DNA of 64,000 nucleotides, from contig NW_006768768.1 in assembly GCF_000204055.1 (NCBI RefSeq), positions 622,071-686,070 of the forward strand, in the 5' to 3' direction. The position numbers and the translations under genes are program-made. The stretch comes from Melampsora larici-populina 98AG31 (Eukaryota > Basidiomycota > Pucciniomycetes > Pucciniales > Melampsoraceae). Of this stretch, positions 23,063 to 35,824 are shown in pieces. The stretch's first letter is position 1, and every line of letters starts with the position of its first letter. The notes under the pieces are model-generated. The model was not told the DNA's origin and searched no databases. It worked only from the letters and a program-made list of their open reading frames with translations.

Positions 23063-25225
23063 ATGACAGACTATTATAATGTTCATCAAACAGAACAATC
23101 AAACTTATCATCAAGAAGAATTGTAGAAGAAGAAACCGAAAGAAAACCAGGAGCAAGTGAACAACAACCTTCGATAGTCTATACTCTCTCTTCATCTCAA
23201 AACCAATTCAGTACAAACCAATCAAACCAACATCAGAAAACTGACTATCAACCTAACAACCATCACCATCACCATCACCATCAAGCTAGTAGTAGTAACG
23301 ACCATCTACCAGGATCTCAAAGTTCATCAGCTAATACTTCAAACACTTCTTTCCCTCTCTCAACTCATCATCAAACAAATCATCAAGACCATCAAAGACT
23401 GAACCCTAACCTTAATCTCGATCATCATCCAAGCTCAAGTTTAACCAGTCTGACGTCTACTCGTTCAGCTCCACCTCGTTCAACCAGTCTTTCAAACCTA
23501 CCGACCAATCCATCTCAATCACTTCAACCAATCTTATCTTCAAATCAAAACTCAAGATCAATGGAATCATTTTCAAAACTATCACCAGAAGATCAAGCCA
23601 CAGCTCAACATGTTAGAAAAGTATATGCATATCTAGAAGAAGTAGGAGTACCGGGAGATGGGTTTGCAGAAGGAATCGAACGAACCAGAGAACACAGACC
23701 ACTTTCACAACATATTTTGAATCATCAATCACAAAGAAGACAAGACCAACGAATTTGTGATTTAGCAGAAGCTGAAATAGCTGTCTTAAGATCAGCAGAT
23801 CGATATGGGTTTTTCAAAAACCCAACCAGCGAACGATCTATAATCTTACATTCACTTTTCTTTTATCCATCAAATGCAACGGTCTCTAATCGAGATGCAC
23901 CACCTAAACCTGAAAACCCATATGTAGACGTAGCAGAGAATCAAATCGAATTAAGAAGAATCTCAAAATGGAATGAAATGTTAATGGGAGATAGAAGAGA
24001 TTCAGGATCGAATATAATTTCATATAGATTAAATGATCAATGGACCCATCAAACCGATCGATTTGAAAAACGGTGTTATAAAGGTATACCTGATCGATGG
24101 AGAAGAGCAGCTTGGGATTTGTTGATTAAATATTTTGCGATTCATAAGATTCCGATTGATCGATCTGAACGGTTATCGCAATCATTTAAATCAGATGAAA
24201 AATTGATCGAACAGTTTACAATGGCTATTCAAATTCCTAGTGATCAAGATGTTCAAATCGATTTAGATGTACCAAGGACTATCAATGGTCATATCTTCTT
24301 TCACACACGTTATGGTCGTGGGTTGGTGATCTTATTTTTTTTTGGCAATCCATCCATAGATTTCTGAACATTGATCGTTTTTTTGGGGGGGTTTTCATCT
24401 TTTTCAGTCAACGAGCTTTGTTTCAAGTCCTTCATGCTTTTGGAATGCATTGTGAAACCTGTGGTTATTGTCAAGGAATGGGACCGATAGCTGCTACCTT
24501 ACTAAACTACTTTGATGCTGAAGTTTAGTTTCATGTTTTCATCTTCTATTACTAACCTAAATCAAAGCTACTGAATAGATCAAACTGACTTTGTTGATTG
24601 GATTGGATTGGATTGGATTGGATTGGAACAGATGGCTTATGTTGCTATGGTCAGATTACATGATTGGTATGATTTTCATCAAATCTTTGCACCTGGCTTT
24701 CCTGGTTTAGTGGAATGTTTTTATGTTCAAGAAAGATTAACTGAATATCTCTTACCGAACATACACAAAGTTTTCGTAAGTTAAATCTGCTACGTATAAT
24801 CACCAATCGATTTAAAAGTTGATGATTCTTGAATGGTTTTCGAATTCAAATAGACTCAACAAATGATTTCAACTTCATCTTTCGCCACTAAATGGTACAT
24901 CACTCTGTTTGCAAATACAGTTCCCTTTGAAGCACAATTAAGATTATTAGATGTACTTTTATTAGAAGGCATGGATATTTTAATCTTAGCATCAGTGGCT
25001 ATCATTTTTTCACTTCGATTTGATTTATCACAAGGAAACGATTTCGAAATGATCTTATCTACTCTATCTTCTAGATTTGAAATGAGTCTTCAAACTTCTA
25101 AAGCTTGGATTCGATCGATTCGAAAGTTGGGAAAAAGGAAAGATGTTCAAGATGTTATGACAAAAGCTAGGGTTCAATGGAAAGAAGCCGTCAAAGATGG
25201 TAGTGCTAGTAGGAAAGTGACTTGA
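23063..25225 (+). CDS. TBC-domain Rab GTPase-activating protein, catalytically complete
   Basis: The 629-residue product has exons 23063-24321, 24408-24522, 24632-24775 and 24854-25225. Residues 1 to about 190 are low complexity: Gln/Asn/Ser-rich with a run of seven His. A conserved region contains RKVYAYLEEVGVPGDGF and RSADRYGFF. The TBC domain begins at CYKGIPDRWRRAAWDLL. It has the Arg finger in IDLDVPR (Arg405) and the Gln finger in GYCQGM (Gln442), so it should promote GTP hydrolysis by a Rab and thereby switch off a vesicle-trafficking step. The target Rab cannot be told from sequence. Intron 1 uses the weak donor GTTGGT; it was chosen because it restores YGRGQRALFQVL in frame. The ATG at 23063 is used because the longer upstream frame has no ATG. 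It is the closest relative of the gene at 13789-15701. Confidence 0.9.
24596..24626 (+). repeat. (GATTG)n microsatellite in TBC intron 2
   Basis: Six copies of GATTG run up to within five bases of the intron 2 acceptor at 24630-24631. Length variation here could affect splicing. Confidence 0.9.
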
Positions 25226-25827
25226 AAAGTTTTGATTTAATTTTTCTTTGGGGGAATGGACAGGGGAAGGGATCTTTTTTTTTGGTGAAGGAGGGGGTAT
25301 TACTAGAATGGGAATCAGTGATTCTCAATTCGAGGCTTTTTTTTTCTTTGGTTTCCTTTTTTAGAGTTTTTTTTTTCTTTCATCATTTTAGAAATTTGAT
25401 TTCTTTTAATCTTTTTTCAATTCTTCATGATGTTTATAAACTGAAGAATCTATGTAAAGAATCTTAACTCTTCTTCATTCGTTTTGATCGTTCTCTCTCT
25501 CTCTCTATACTATATATCAATACTGACTCACTTTTTTTTTGATTATGGTTCTGTTCTTTTTCAAATCTGATTTCTGTCTTTTTCTTTTTCTTTTTCCTTG
25601 ACTTGACTTGATTTAATTTATTTGTAAATATCATATTATAAACTTTAGAAGAACCGAAAGGTTTTTTACATTCTTTTTATCTTTCTTCTTTATGCTGTTA
25701 CTTTAATTAACATTTTTCTTTGAAATATCTTTGTTTTTTGAAAAACTTGAATATTTATTTATTCAGACTCTATCACCTTTTCTTTGAGGGTTTTTATTTT
25801 CTGGTTTGTTTTTTTACTTTGATTTTA
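25226..25827. other. T-rich 3' flank of the TBC gene
   Basis: Long T and CT runs (for example 25495-25505) follow the stop codon. It probably contains the 3' UTR and polyadenylation region. No gene is seen. Confidence 0.5.
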
Positions 25828-26090
25828 CAGCCGTTTCATGAAAGGTTGCAATTTTTTTTTGAGAAAAGTGATCCCCGCAGCAGAAAAATTTGATAAAAGT
25901 GGCACAACCCAGCTTAAAGACTTTACATGCACTTAAGCTTAAGTAAGCATATCTTGCGCGTTCGCCGCGCCCGTTACAATCTTAACGGGCACTAGTGGAT
26001 TTGCAGCTATTTGCAGGCCTTCTTCCGGTCGTTCGACTGTCACACCACACCCACTATCTGCCATAAGGCAAGCTCTCGTCAAGCTCATGC

Positions 26091-27965
26091 ATGGAAGAGA
26101 ACCCCAAATCAACCCTTGGGGATGGAATGTCTGATTCCATCCCCCTTTTCACTCTTGCTCGAAGTGTCTGGGAGGACGTACCTGCCTCAAGCTCTGGTGA
26201 TCAATATCCCTCTTCAAGAGACATCGAATCACCTTTCCCATCCGCCTCTGGACGTGATTTCTCTCTCCGCACCTTCCAAGTGATCACTGTTTGTTGACTC
26301 TTTTCTCAATTGACCTCTCAAAAACATTTCAATCATCATCCTTCGTGTCTGACTCAACTCCTCTATTTGTAGCTATTTGGAATACTTTCCATCAACGTGA
26401 TCATTATGTCTTTGAATCAAGAACAAGGTTGGATGAATTCACGTGAGCATATTTCTATCTTTCAGCCACTATCTCCCTTGCCTTCCACTAACATACCTCT
26501 TCACTAGTCTTTGAGGACCCTCCACTTATTCACGATGGACCAGATGCCCCAGCTCGCCAAGCTGGAGGGAATTTGCTTCCCAAACCCGGTTCTCCAGCAC
26601 GAGTGCAATTTGATAAAACCCATGAGGTCAAAATCAATGTTGAGTTCAAGATTGCTTTTGAGGACGAGCCGGACGAGCCACAAGTCCGCATTGGAGGATC
26701 CACAAAGTCTAAACCAAAGAAGACCTTTACAGTCATCAATTCTAACAACCTTCCGACCGGAAAAGGCAAATTTGTACGTGCCTGTCTTATAGGTAAGAGT
26801 CTGAATGAATTCAAGGTTTTGTGTGGCAACGTGATTGGGGAAATGCGAGAGGGGATGAACGAGGTCATTCTGACTGGGGAGATGGCCAAGGAGTTGATAT
26901 GGAAAGTCAAGGTTGGAAAGACCCCATTCACCCTCAGTTCGTACACAGAGTGGCAGGAACTTGTGGACACAATCGATAGGTCCAAAACCAAAATTGGAGA
27001 CCTTACCATCAGTACCCCTAGTGATGCTCAAAAGAAGCGTGAATTGGCCGCGGTTAGTTTTGTTTTTCTATGTTGATTAAGAAGCGCTCCCAAGTTGATT
27101 GTTTCAATTTCATCAGGTTTCAGCCACTGATCGACTTTTAAACAAGAAGACTTTAACGCCTTTGGAGATCAAGGTGTGCCTAGCTTCAAAATCTTCTCTT
27201 GGCAGAGCTGATCGAAAGACCTTGTTTGTATTTCCAGGAACATCAAGATGAACGGAACTCTTGGGAGCTCGTGGACAAGCTCATCCACCGTCATAGCCAG
27301 ATTGGTCCGGGTGGCGATGGTGGCGAAATTTTGAGAGCCCCCTGGGACCCAACCTTCCGTTATAATTTTTCACTGCAAGGCGCACATATCTGGGCAAAAG
27401 CAATTGTCAGTATTCCTAAATTTCTCTATATGTTCAATTTTAGCTCATTTATCTGTGTCGGCTAGATCGATGGAACTGCGACTTTGGATATGCCTCCTAA
27501 TTCTCAAGCTTACCGCGAGATAATGAAGAAATCCAAATGTCGTGGTGACAAATCGACTTCCAAAGATGCGGACACTTCCAATCTGAAACGCAGGATTAGT
27601 GGTCCTTCTTTGGCCAACAAAAAATCAAAGGCGATCCATTCTGGCAGACCGAGTCTTCCAGACAATTCAGGTGTTGCACAATCCACTTCCACCTCCAACC
27701 AAGGTGAGTTCGGTATCCACGGCAATCGAATCACCTCAACTTACCGTGAATAACATATTGTTTGTTTTCATTTCCATTTCTAGCGGGTGCAGGACAACAC
27801 GCTCACATCGATCCATCCCTTCAAGATCCGAAGATCATTGATATGACCCGCTCAGGTTCTGAAGGAGATTTCAAAGAGGATTTTGAAGAAGAGTTGGAAG
27901 ATGGTTTGGAAGATGATTTTGTAGACAGAACGTTGACCTCAGACGACATCGAAATCATGTCTTGA
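26091..27965 (+). CDS. Hypothetical protein carried inside the mariner-type element
   Basis: Seven exons (26091-26279, 26373-26442, 26508-27052, 27117-27173, 27238-27405, 27466-27703, 27784-27965) join in frame to 482 residues. All introns are GT..AG. I recognise no domain. A conserved-looking core contains KVLCGNVIGEMREGMNEVIL and GKTPFTLSSYTEWQELVDTI. A second block holds NSWELVDKLIHRHSQIG and APWDPTFRYNFSLQGAHIW. A basic Lys/Ser-rich stretch after TLDMPPNSQAY could be a nuclear localisation signal, and the C-terminus is strongly acidic. Translation may instead start at 26406 (MSLNQEQGW) in exon 2. It lies between the element's inverted repeats and faces its transposase, so it may be an accessory transposition protein or a captured passenger. 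Confidence 0.65.
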
Positions 27966-28165
27966 GATGACAAACCCTCAGAGTGCTGCTTTATTTACAA
28001 AAAGACAATTGTCATTGTCGGTTTCACACCTCATTCTGATCCCATTTGTCATGGTTTCCATGTCTTCGCTCCCACTGAAGCGACCTCTATTATGGTTATC
28101 GATCTTGTTACTTTTTCAAAAGAAATTCTATTGTTTCCTATCTTTTACAACCTGGTGTCTTTAAT

Positions 28166-28961
28166 TGTCTGAATACTTTTGGTGTGGTTTGTGCTTATTC
28201 AATGATTGACTAATACGATGTTTCCCAAATTTAATTGGTGTCTTAAAGCGAAGATCCTACCTTGATTCCATTTGTTGATTAGATCAGGATTGAGTACTGA
28301 TGATCGATACGGACTGAGACAATGTCTGTGACTCGTCCGATATGATGACACTGAGGACATCATCTCTGATGCATCTCTGATGTTGTTTCTTTTCTACCAT
28401 TTTCTTCATCCCGTCAAAAAATCAGATGTATCTGTCAAACACACTCTGAACGATGAAGATATAATGGTCTTTTATTGGGTTAGTTTGACCCAATATCCTT
28501 AAGCCCCAACTACCTTGAAACACACGCATGCCTCATCTCATATTGTTGTGAACGCTTTTTGTCTCCATAACAATGCTTTTGAGACAAAGAACTTGATCAA
28601 AGGTCACAAACTTTGTATCAAAGTTCATTACTCATCTTCCAACTAATTTGATTACACATTTGTTAGCAATGGAAAGTTGCTTGTTCAAGCTTTCCTTTTC
28701 TCACTCGTTCATTTTGCTCATTGTCATAAAACAAAGGAATCAATCATATGTTAAATTCAAAGTCAGACTCACTCCACTCTCTTGCACTACACATGTTAAT
28801 CATAGTAGAAGTGTGAATACCACATTGTTGGCATTCATAGCCGAAAGAAAAAAGAGATTGAATTCAAGTCCAGTGACCACAATTTAGGAAAGTTTACAAG
28901 CCATCTATAAGTCACAGCAAGAATGGATGGGTGTCCTTCAACTTTAACAGTCAATTTCATA
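28166..28961. other. Non-coding centre of the mariner-type element
   Basis: This lies between the passenger gene and the transposase gene. It contains short unsupported frames only and presumably both 3' UTRs. Confidence 0.45.
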
Positions 28962-30067
28962 CTAAAAATAACCAGAGCCTCTAAATAGAGAAGTAGTCAG
29001 CTCCTCGGTGAATATGTCCATACAAGCAACCCAAATCGCTTCTTTCTCCTGATCTTTAGTGAGATCCCGATGTAGAATTCCTGATCGGCGAAGATCGGCC
29101 TTCAATGGCGAGAACCCCTTTTCAATTGGATTGAAGTCGGGGCTGTACGCTGGGAGGTAGATAAGTCGAATCCCCCGAGCGGCACAGAGGTCAGGAATTC
29201 GACCACCGTGATGGATTCTGGCATTATCCATCACGAGAACCGAGTTCCTAGCTGGCCATGGTTGCATGAATGGCAACTACAGTCGTAGGAAGTCACTCAG
29301 CTGACCAATCAACATGAACCAAAAAGATGAAAGCTTACCAGATGAAATTCTAGATAATCCTCAAATCTCACTCGGTTGTAACCCCCCTCAATCACTTGAA
29401 GACCAACAATTCCACTCATGGAGATCGCTGGTAGGATCGTCCATCGATTCGCAGTAGTTGCACGTTGCAGGCGACGGGTTCGCTGTCCGCGGCGAGACCT
29501 GGCGTAATCTCAATACAAGCGCCGCTTGGTTAGGCTGCTCTCATCTGGAATCAATTGTCAGCAAATGATATCATTAAAAGAAAGAAAAATGTGGGACAAC
29601 CTACCAGCAAAAACCAGACATCGCACATCAATGCCAAAAATTCTTGCGACATATTGGCCTCGAGCGATTGGACTTTGGTTTGGATAGACCGTTCGCGCTT
29701 TTTTTCGAGTAAGGTTTAGTCGAGACTTGATTTCATTGAATAGAGTTCCAGTTGATATGTTGATATTGAATGTTTCAAGAAGTTTTGATTTCAGCTTGTC
29801 CAAATAAAGGGTGGGATCGCCGTCGAGGGAATCCATGAGGAAACGCCGCTGTTCATCGTCCAGCCGAGTCGGAGCTCCTTGATCCATCCAAAGATTAGGA
29901 TCGGTAACCACCGAGCGTGTAGTGCGGTAGAGGTTATACCAACGTCGAACCGAAGCGATTGAAACCTGGAGTCCTAATGTACGGACAATATCCGGGTAGC
30001 TCATCCCTCGCAAGACCAATCGCACAATTGCAACCTTGAGGTCTGGGCTGTAAGTATTGAAAGGCAT
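28962..30067 (-). pseudogene. Tc1/mariner-type transposase (DDE_3), premature stop
   Basis: Exons on the minus strand are 30067-29605, 29544-29339 and 29276-28962, joining in frame to 327 residues apart from one stop. An N-terminal helix-turn-helix (YSPDLKVAIVRLVLRGMSY, then a Trp-containing second helix) would bind the ends. The catalytic triad is visible: DESSLTKR, VLVMDNARIHHGG and LPAYSPDFNPIE. The codon at 29512-29510 is TGA, in the segment between DESSLT and SRRGQR where related proteins continue. A CGA-to-TGA change would explain it. The chain would end right after the first catalytic Asp, so the protein is inactive unless the stop is read through. Confidence 0.85.
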
Positions 30068-30436
30068 TTTCGACGGAACTCGGCATGTGATGGGAGACGG
30101 TGAGAAGGGCAGAGAGGGATGAAAAACGAGGTTAGAGATAAGTGCTAGTCACGTACCAGATCAGAAAAGGGGCCCTTCGCCAAGCACGCACCCCATCGAC
30201 TGAGTGAGAATCGAATATGATCTGCATTGAGATAGGGGTGACAGATGACCGGAGGGGATATTGGGAATCCTCTCGCGAGGATTCTTCTAGTGATCAAAAC
30301 TGTACAAAGCAGGGCAATAAAACAAAACTCGGTTTTGTCACCGCGACGACTTTTTGAAAAAAAAATCAATCATTCATGAAACGGCTGTATGTTTTTTTGA
30401 GGTTTGCGGGTTTTGCGTTTTTATTTATTACATGTT

Positions 30437-30536
30437 AGCGGTACACAAAATTAAAACCCATCAGAAAAACCCGTGTAAAAAACCCATGAAAACCCATCTG
30501 ATTTTCGGGTTTTTAGAACGGGTTTTTTTGATGGGT
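30437..30536 (+). repeat. Left terminal inverted repeat of Harb3
   Basis: About 100 bp, starting AGCGGTACACAAAATT. The repeat is internally palindromic: AAAACCCATC near 30460 and GATGGGTT near 30530 are complementary, with AACCC/GGGTT blocks between, so one end alone can fold into a hairpin. Confidence 0.9.
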
Positions 30537-30578
30537 TGCCCTGGAAAGCTTTGTCGCAGGACCCAGGAATGCACCTGC

Positions 30579-30745
30579 TAATGTACGTGACTTAAAAGGG
30601 GGGGTTTTGGACCCTTTCGGAGAGCAAATTTTGATATGCACGTGACCAAAAGGGGGGTTTTTTGGCCACTTTCTGCCTAGATGTACGTGACGTGAAAGGG
30701 GACTTTCTGGGAGTTGGAGTTTGATGTACGTGACGTGAAAGGGGA
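30579..30745 (+). repeat. Left subterminal motif array
   Basis: Four direct copies of a motif of the form TRCGTGAC..NAAAGGGG start near 30581, 30636, 30681 and 30724. Regular recurrence near the transposon end is typical of transposase-binding sites. Confidence 0.7.
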
Positions 30746-30973
30746 TTTTAGACATGTCACAGTTGGGTTTCTTCGCTTGTGTATGATCAAAGCTTGATCA
30801 TCCAAACTCTTCCGAGCCTCGATCAAAGCTTGATCTTCCCGGCAAATCTTCCATATAAACCGCAAGCCACCGCATAAACAGCAACCTCAACAACACAATT
30901 CTCCACATACAGCCGCATACCCTTGCATAACCTTCTATAACCTTGCATATCTCTGTTAGATATCACGTGAAAT

Positions 30974-33900
30974 ATGTTAACTTTTGATCAAACCCTGAAC
31001 AAAATAATCCGCCTTTGCGACAACTGCCCCGCTCTTCGAGAAGGGACTCGTCAAGATAAAACCTACATGAGATTCTCTAATCCACCCACTGCTGATGAGG
31101 ACGAAGGGATGTGGTACCCAGTTAATACCACTCTTGATGCCGTATTTGGTGTAGACTGTATCAAACTCGAAATCTCAAAAGGACCTTTTGGACTTCCATT
31201 GGTGGTGGAATGGGTTCAGCAAGCGCGAAAGCACCACACTTGGGACGGCGATTCCGACAAGCTTATCAAGATCAAGTTGGATAATATCATATCTGCGCTC
31301 CAAGGTGAGTCTTTGTCGTCTTGAGCCCTTTTAACTGTAAAAGGGATGATTTAAGTGAATCATGATCTTGCTTGAAATCATGATTTGACCCAGATGCGGG
31401 AGCTGAAGATCATGAAGTGGATGAGCCACATAAAACGAACTCAGTTGTTGGTAACAAACGTCGAATCAGTCGAATCGAGTCCAACCCCACGACCTCGAAC
31501 TCATCGAACTCCTCGAAGTCCATGGATGATCCAAAGCGTCCAACCAAGCAATTCCGCACAGCTGCTCCCGCCAAAATATCGGATGGTGTCATCAATTCAT
31601 CAGAAGTCATCCTTGTGCTTTCCTCTGACGAAGAGGAACGCAGAGGCTTTTCCAAGAAAAATTCTGCGAAACGCGAGCTCAGAAACGTCAAAGTGGTGAA
31701 CTTATGCCCGTTATCAACTCCCAATAAGAACTGTAACCGATGCAAGGTGGAGACCCGCCTTGGCGGTAAACACTTCTCCTGCCACTGTGGAGCGAAATTG
31801 ATTTGGCTTAGTGGTGGACGTGTAAGACCAGCGGAAACTCACTGGGCCACCGGTAAGCCATATCTCAATACATATTTCCCTTTTGATCTTTTCATGGTTG
31901 ACTAACTCAAGACATGTTGCAGAGATTTGTAAGGACAAAACCGAGCAACTTAGAAGCAATACTCAGTTGACTTCATATTTTACAAACTCGACAACTTCCA
32001 ATTCGAAAATGATTGAGGTACCTTGTCCAGGACTACACGATGGCACGTGGGAACGACCAAAAGCTCGACACACTATTGCATACTTCCTTTCAAAAACCTT
32101 TAGCGTCTATCGCGGAAACTTCCGACATAAAATCTGCCAGGACCTTTTTGGAGCTCATGCACAAGAGAGCAAATTGACGAAAGAACAGAAATCGAAATTA
32201 ATGACAACTCTCGACGCTCAATCCAAATGGCAAGTCAAACGACACGGAGATCGTAATGCAATCTACTCTAGCAACTGTGAAAAGACATTCCTTTGTAATA
32301 GGACCATCAAAAACGCCATATGTACTCCTTGCGAACAGGTCAAAGGAATGCGTAGCTTAATCCGAGCCCTTAATTCGGATTACGCTGAAGAAGAAACTCT
32401 CAAGTACACTCCCAACAACTTAATGGAAGATCACCAAACTATATTCTCGCCAACTTTGCTGAAACTCGCTGACTTTCGACTACTCCAAACATCCATTGAA
32501 GCCGCCTCCAAAGGGGATTTTTCTGATTTCTTAACGGTCATGGCTGCCTCGGCTAGGAACGGTTTGTTTGATAATCGTGATGCAGCACGTGCCATGATCA
32601 AAGCGGTTGCAGTGAAGGCTGAACGTGTCAATTCTGGGAAAACCACTCGAGGTATGAAGATAGACTCATGTCTGGACGAGTTTGTCATGACACTTGGTGC
32701 CATCAGTCCACGTGCTCTAAGCCTCTTCAACGACAACTTCGCCGGTCGTAGCCAACGCAGTCTCCGAATGATACGAGCAAGAGACGACATGCATCTACTT
32801 GATGGTCTTCACATCACCAATTTCAATCGAATTTCTCAGGTTCTGAAAGAACTTGGCTACTCCGGTCCAATTGCAACGGCTTCAGATCAAACAGTTTGTG
32901 TAAAGCGCCTTCGCCATCACAACGGCTTTTTGGTTGGCGCTCAAGGCGGCGATATATCTTTCGATGATCCTTCTGAACTTCCTGATCTTGTTAGATCGGT
33001 TGTTAAAAAAAAAGAGCTATGCTCTAAAGTAAGTATTATTCTCTTCGACTTTTCGATTGATTATTTAATGATTAAATTAACTTCAACCCATCTCTCAGAT
33101 ACGAGCGTATACATTACAAGTTCCCTTGCCTAATGTACCAACTTTTGTGGTGGCACTCATTGCTAGTTGTGATAAAGAAACTTCAAATGATATACTCGAA
33201 AATCACCACACCTTCATGAAATTGTCTCAAGACGCGGGTATCAACATCTTATCAATTGGAGCCGATGGTGCACCAACCGAGCTATGTGCTCAAATTGCGC
33301 TTGCGGAGTCAGCAACTCAATTCATTACGTACGAAAACTCAGATTACGATGTTCACGTCAAAGTTCCTCTTATGGGTAATCCTCCTCGACCAGTTGTAAT
33401 GGTTCAAGATCCTAAGCATGCCCGTAAAACTGGTGCAAACCAGTTGGGCTCCGGAGCCCGTCTGATTGTCATGGGTAACTACCATGTGTCTATACAACAA
33501 GTGGCCACCATTCTTCAGTCTGGACGTAGTCCTCTTCTTCATAAAGACGTATTTGATTGTGATAAGCAAGACGACGGGCGAGCATTCCGAACTTTGAACT
33601 CGGGAACACTTGCGGTTTCGCTATCCAACGATGACACACTTGGTTTATCAATCTACCTGTTTGTAATTGGGGAAATGTGTGATGCATGGTTGAACCGAAG
33701 GATTGGACATCGCGAGAGGATTCGATCAGCATGGACCGCCGAGTTCTTCTTAAGACATTGGAAGAAGTGGCTTCTCAACCGACAAGCCGAACCTCACAAG
33801 CTAATGAGCTTTTCTCAAAACTGTGTATCGCCTCAAAGCTTCAAGATCTTCTCGACTCTAGCAACTTCTCTGCTTCAACTCATATTAGCTCACCGAGAAT

Positions 33901-35575
33901 ACTACCCGAACTATCCATTGCTCCCTTGGAAACATGGTAGCGAACCCGTCGAACATATATTTGGCTGGATGCGTGTCATATCCCCACGGTTTACTGTACT
34001 TGATGCTCGAATGATGATGCCTAAGATACATGCCATTGTCAAGAATGTCATGTCAGGCCGAATAAATTTACCATCATCAGAGCACATGCATGCTGGATAC
34101 CAGTATGCATTCTCTGACGAACCGAAAGACGAGAATCTCGACTTTCTTGCCCAGTTTCCCACTGATAGCGAGATATCAGAGGATCTGGCTGTTGCCTATG
34201 AGCAGGCTGATCAACTGACCCAGGTCTCTGGTATGGGCTCTCTCAAATCATTAGACCAGGAAGTTCCGGCACGCGATCTTGACGATTTGCATGTAGAGTC
34301 ACCTGAAAACTTCTCAGGTATGCTCCTTTAGGCTCCTTTCCCAATTGTTTACCCTTTTACTCGTATTGATATGTAAATTTGAAACTTCAGATATATCGGT
34401 ATGCACGACTCAACAATATGATATCTTGTATGAATACAAAGGAAATGTTCTTCGTGAAAAGCAAGCTCTTGAAGCTGCTGCACACTTAACCAAGGAGGAA
34501 AACTCTGTCGACCTTCTTCTTGATGCCTTGCCCGAAGATGCCCATACTAAATCATTACAAAATGCGGCGATGTCTATCGCCAACCTTCTCAATCCAGCCC
34601 GTGAGTCCTGTTCCCATACAATATCTAATATATACTGACATATAACTTACCTTTTGTAGCTGTAGCCGAGCATCATAACCAAAAATCGAATGAGTTGGCA
34701 AGCGACATAGCAATTGGTCCTCTAGTTATTGAGAGTAAGCTCATTGAGGCTAGTCTAGTAGCTATCAGAAAACGTCACGACAGCCAGGTTGTGAAGCACA
34801 AGGGAAATGAGCGAAGCCTTACTCATCCAGACGAACTACAATCAGAATTTACAAGCACAACTAAGAGTGGTGGTGCGAAAGCCAGTGCGTGTTCAAAGAT
34901 CATCGCTGTCTGCTTCAAAAACTTAGAAGAAATTCCAACTGGGGAAGCGCGTCGCCACCGATGGAATATCAATATCAAGATTAATCTATCTGGCATCGTG
35001 AAAAATACTGCGACTTTGGGTCAGATCGAATTACAAGGCCTTCTTGAAGGCGGGGAAATCAAGCCTTCAAACCCTATCAAACCCGGAAGCTTCATCATTG
35101 CGATCAAGAATCATGTATGTCTATTTCACAACTTTAGTCATAATAACTCGATCACATTTCCTGATCCTGATGGATTTTTACTCTTTAGAATCTGTACTTG
35201 GCACGAACACTTGTGGTCTACAAGCTTCTCAACAAGAAACACGCGTTTGTGACAAGTGCACATGCGCGGAAAGGGTTATCACACATAGCCGTACAGATCC
35301 TTTTCTACAATCCAGCCTTCCCGGTCATAACGCCGACTGAAGGTTCCAAGACATTGACTTATTCCCTCTTAGATGCTACTGATGTAGTATATGTCTTTGG
35401 ACCATCGGCGGGTTCAACATTCACATCCGTTGGAGAAGGTTGCTATATTATTCCGCCGGTCATACGCAATATGCTTGGCTCTGTTCATCTCAACAAGCTT
35501 ATTGACCGTTATTACAATGAGTTGGCCAAAATGAAATCTCAGGCTAAAAATGGAGATATTTCTGATGAAGAATGA
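30974..35575 (+). CDS. Large putative DDE transposase, 1388 residues
   Basis: Seven exons (30974-31304, 31394-31852, 31923-33028, 33099-34317, 34391-34600, 34660-35114, 35189-35575) join in frame without a stop. Exon 2 encodes a nuclear-type Ser-rich linker, a DEEE patch and a Cys/His cluster (NCNRCK..HFSCHCG) that looks zinc-binding. Exon 3 adds a second cluster around ICTPCEQVKGMRSLIRALN. Exon 4 carries the likely nuclease core: GADGAPTEL (Asp688), QDPKHARKTGANQLGSGARL (Asp736) and DVFDCDKQDDGRAF, then SEPVEHIFGWMR as a candidate acidic residue. The DPxH..K and D..KQ(D/N)D pattern resembles P-element/THAP9 and related transposases. The C-terminal third (EICK..to the acidic DISDEE end) has no domain I know. 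An intact frame and perfect target duplication suggest a recent insertion. Confidence 0.75.
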
Positions 35576-35824
35576 TTATATAAATAAAATGGAAGTATCC
35601 TAGTAAATCCTCATAAAGTTTGATCATATTGCAATAAAACAAAATGTTATACATGAGGCATTTAAATGTTATACACGAGATATTCATGATAAAGAATGAT
35701 TATATAAATACAATGGTTGTAAATCCTCATAAAGTTTGATCATGTTGCAATAAAATGAAATGTTATACACGAATGTTTGCAACTTATGTGTTTTTTTAAG
35801 TATTATCGGGTTTTTTTTTTTTTG

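Larger units (their letters stand above)
25828..30387. mobile_element. Tc1/mariner-type transposon with a second gene, 4.56 kb
   Basis: The ends are inverted repeats CAGCCGTTTCATGAA (left, from 25828) and its reverse complement (right, to 30387), with weaker similarity continuing into a T-rich tract. TA flanks both ends (25826-25827 and 30388-30389), the Tc1/mariner target. The right half encodes a DDE_3-type transposase (-). The left half encodes an unrelated 482-residue protein (+). About 1 kb of non-coding sequence separates the two convergent genes. The transposase has a premature stop, so this copy is probably immobile. Its right end lies 49 bp from the left end of Harb3. Confidence 0.8.

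Noticed and set aside
26504..27031. Long minus-strand frames of 159-175 codons opposite the mariner passenger gene.
   Set aside because: They are antisense shadows of exon 3. The plus strand joins seven exons in phase, and the minus frames have no matching structure.
30579..30745. Regularly spaced short repeats, considered as a CRISPR-like array.
   Set aside because: Repeat units are imperfect and spacing is irregular. They belong to a eukaryotic transposon end and have no cas genes nearby.
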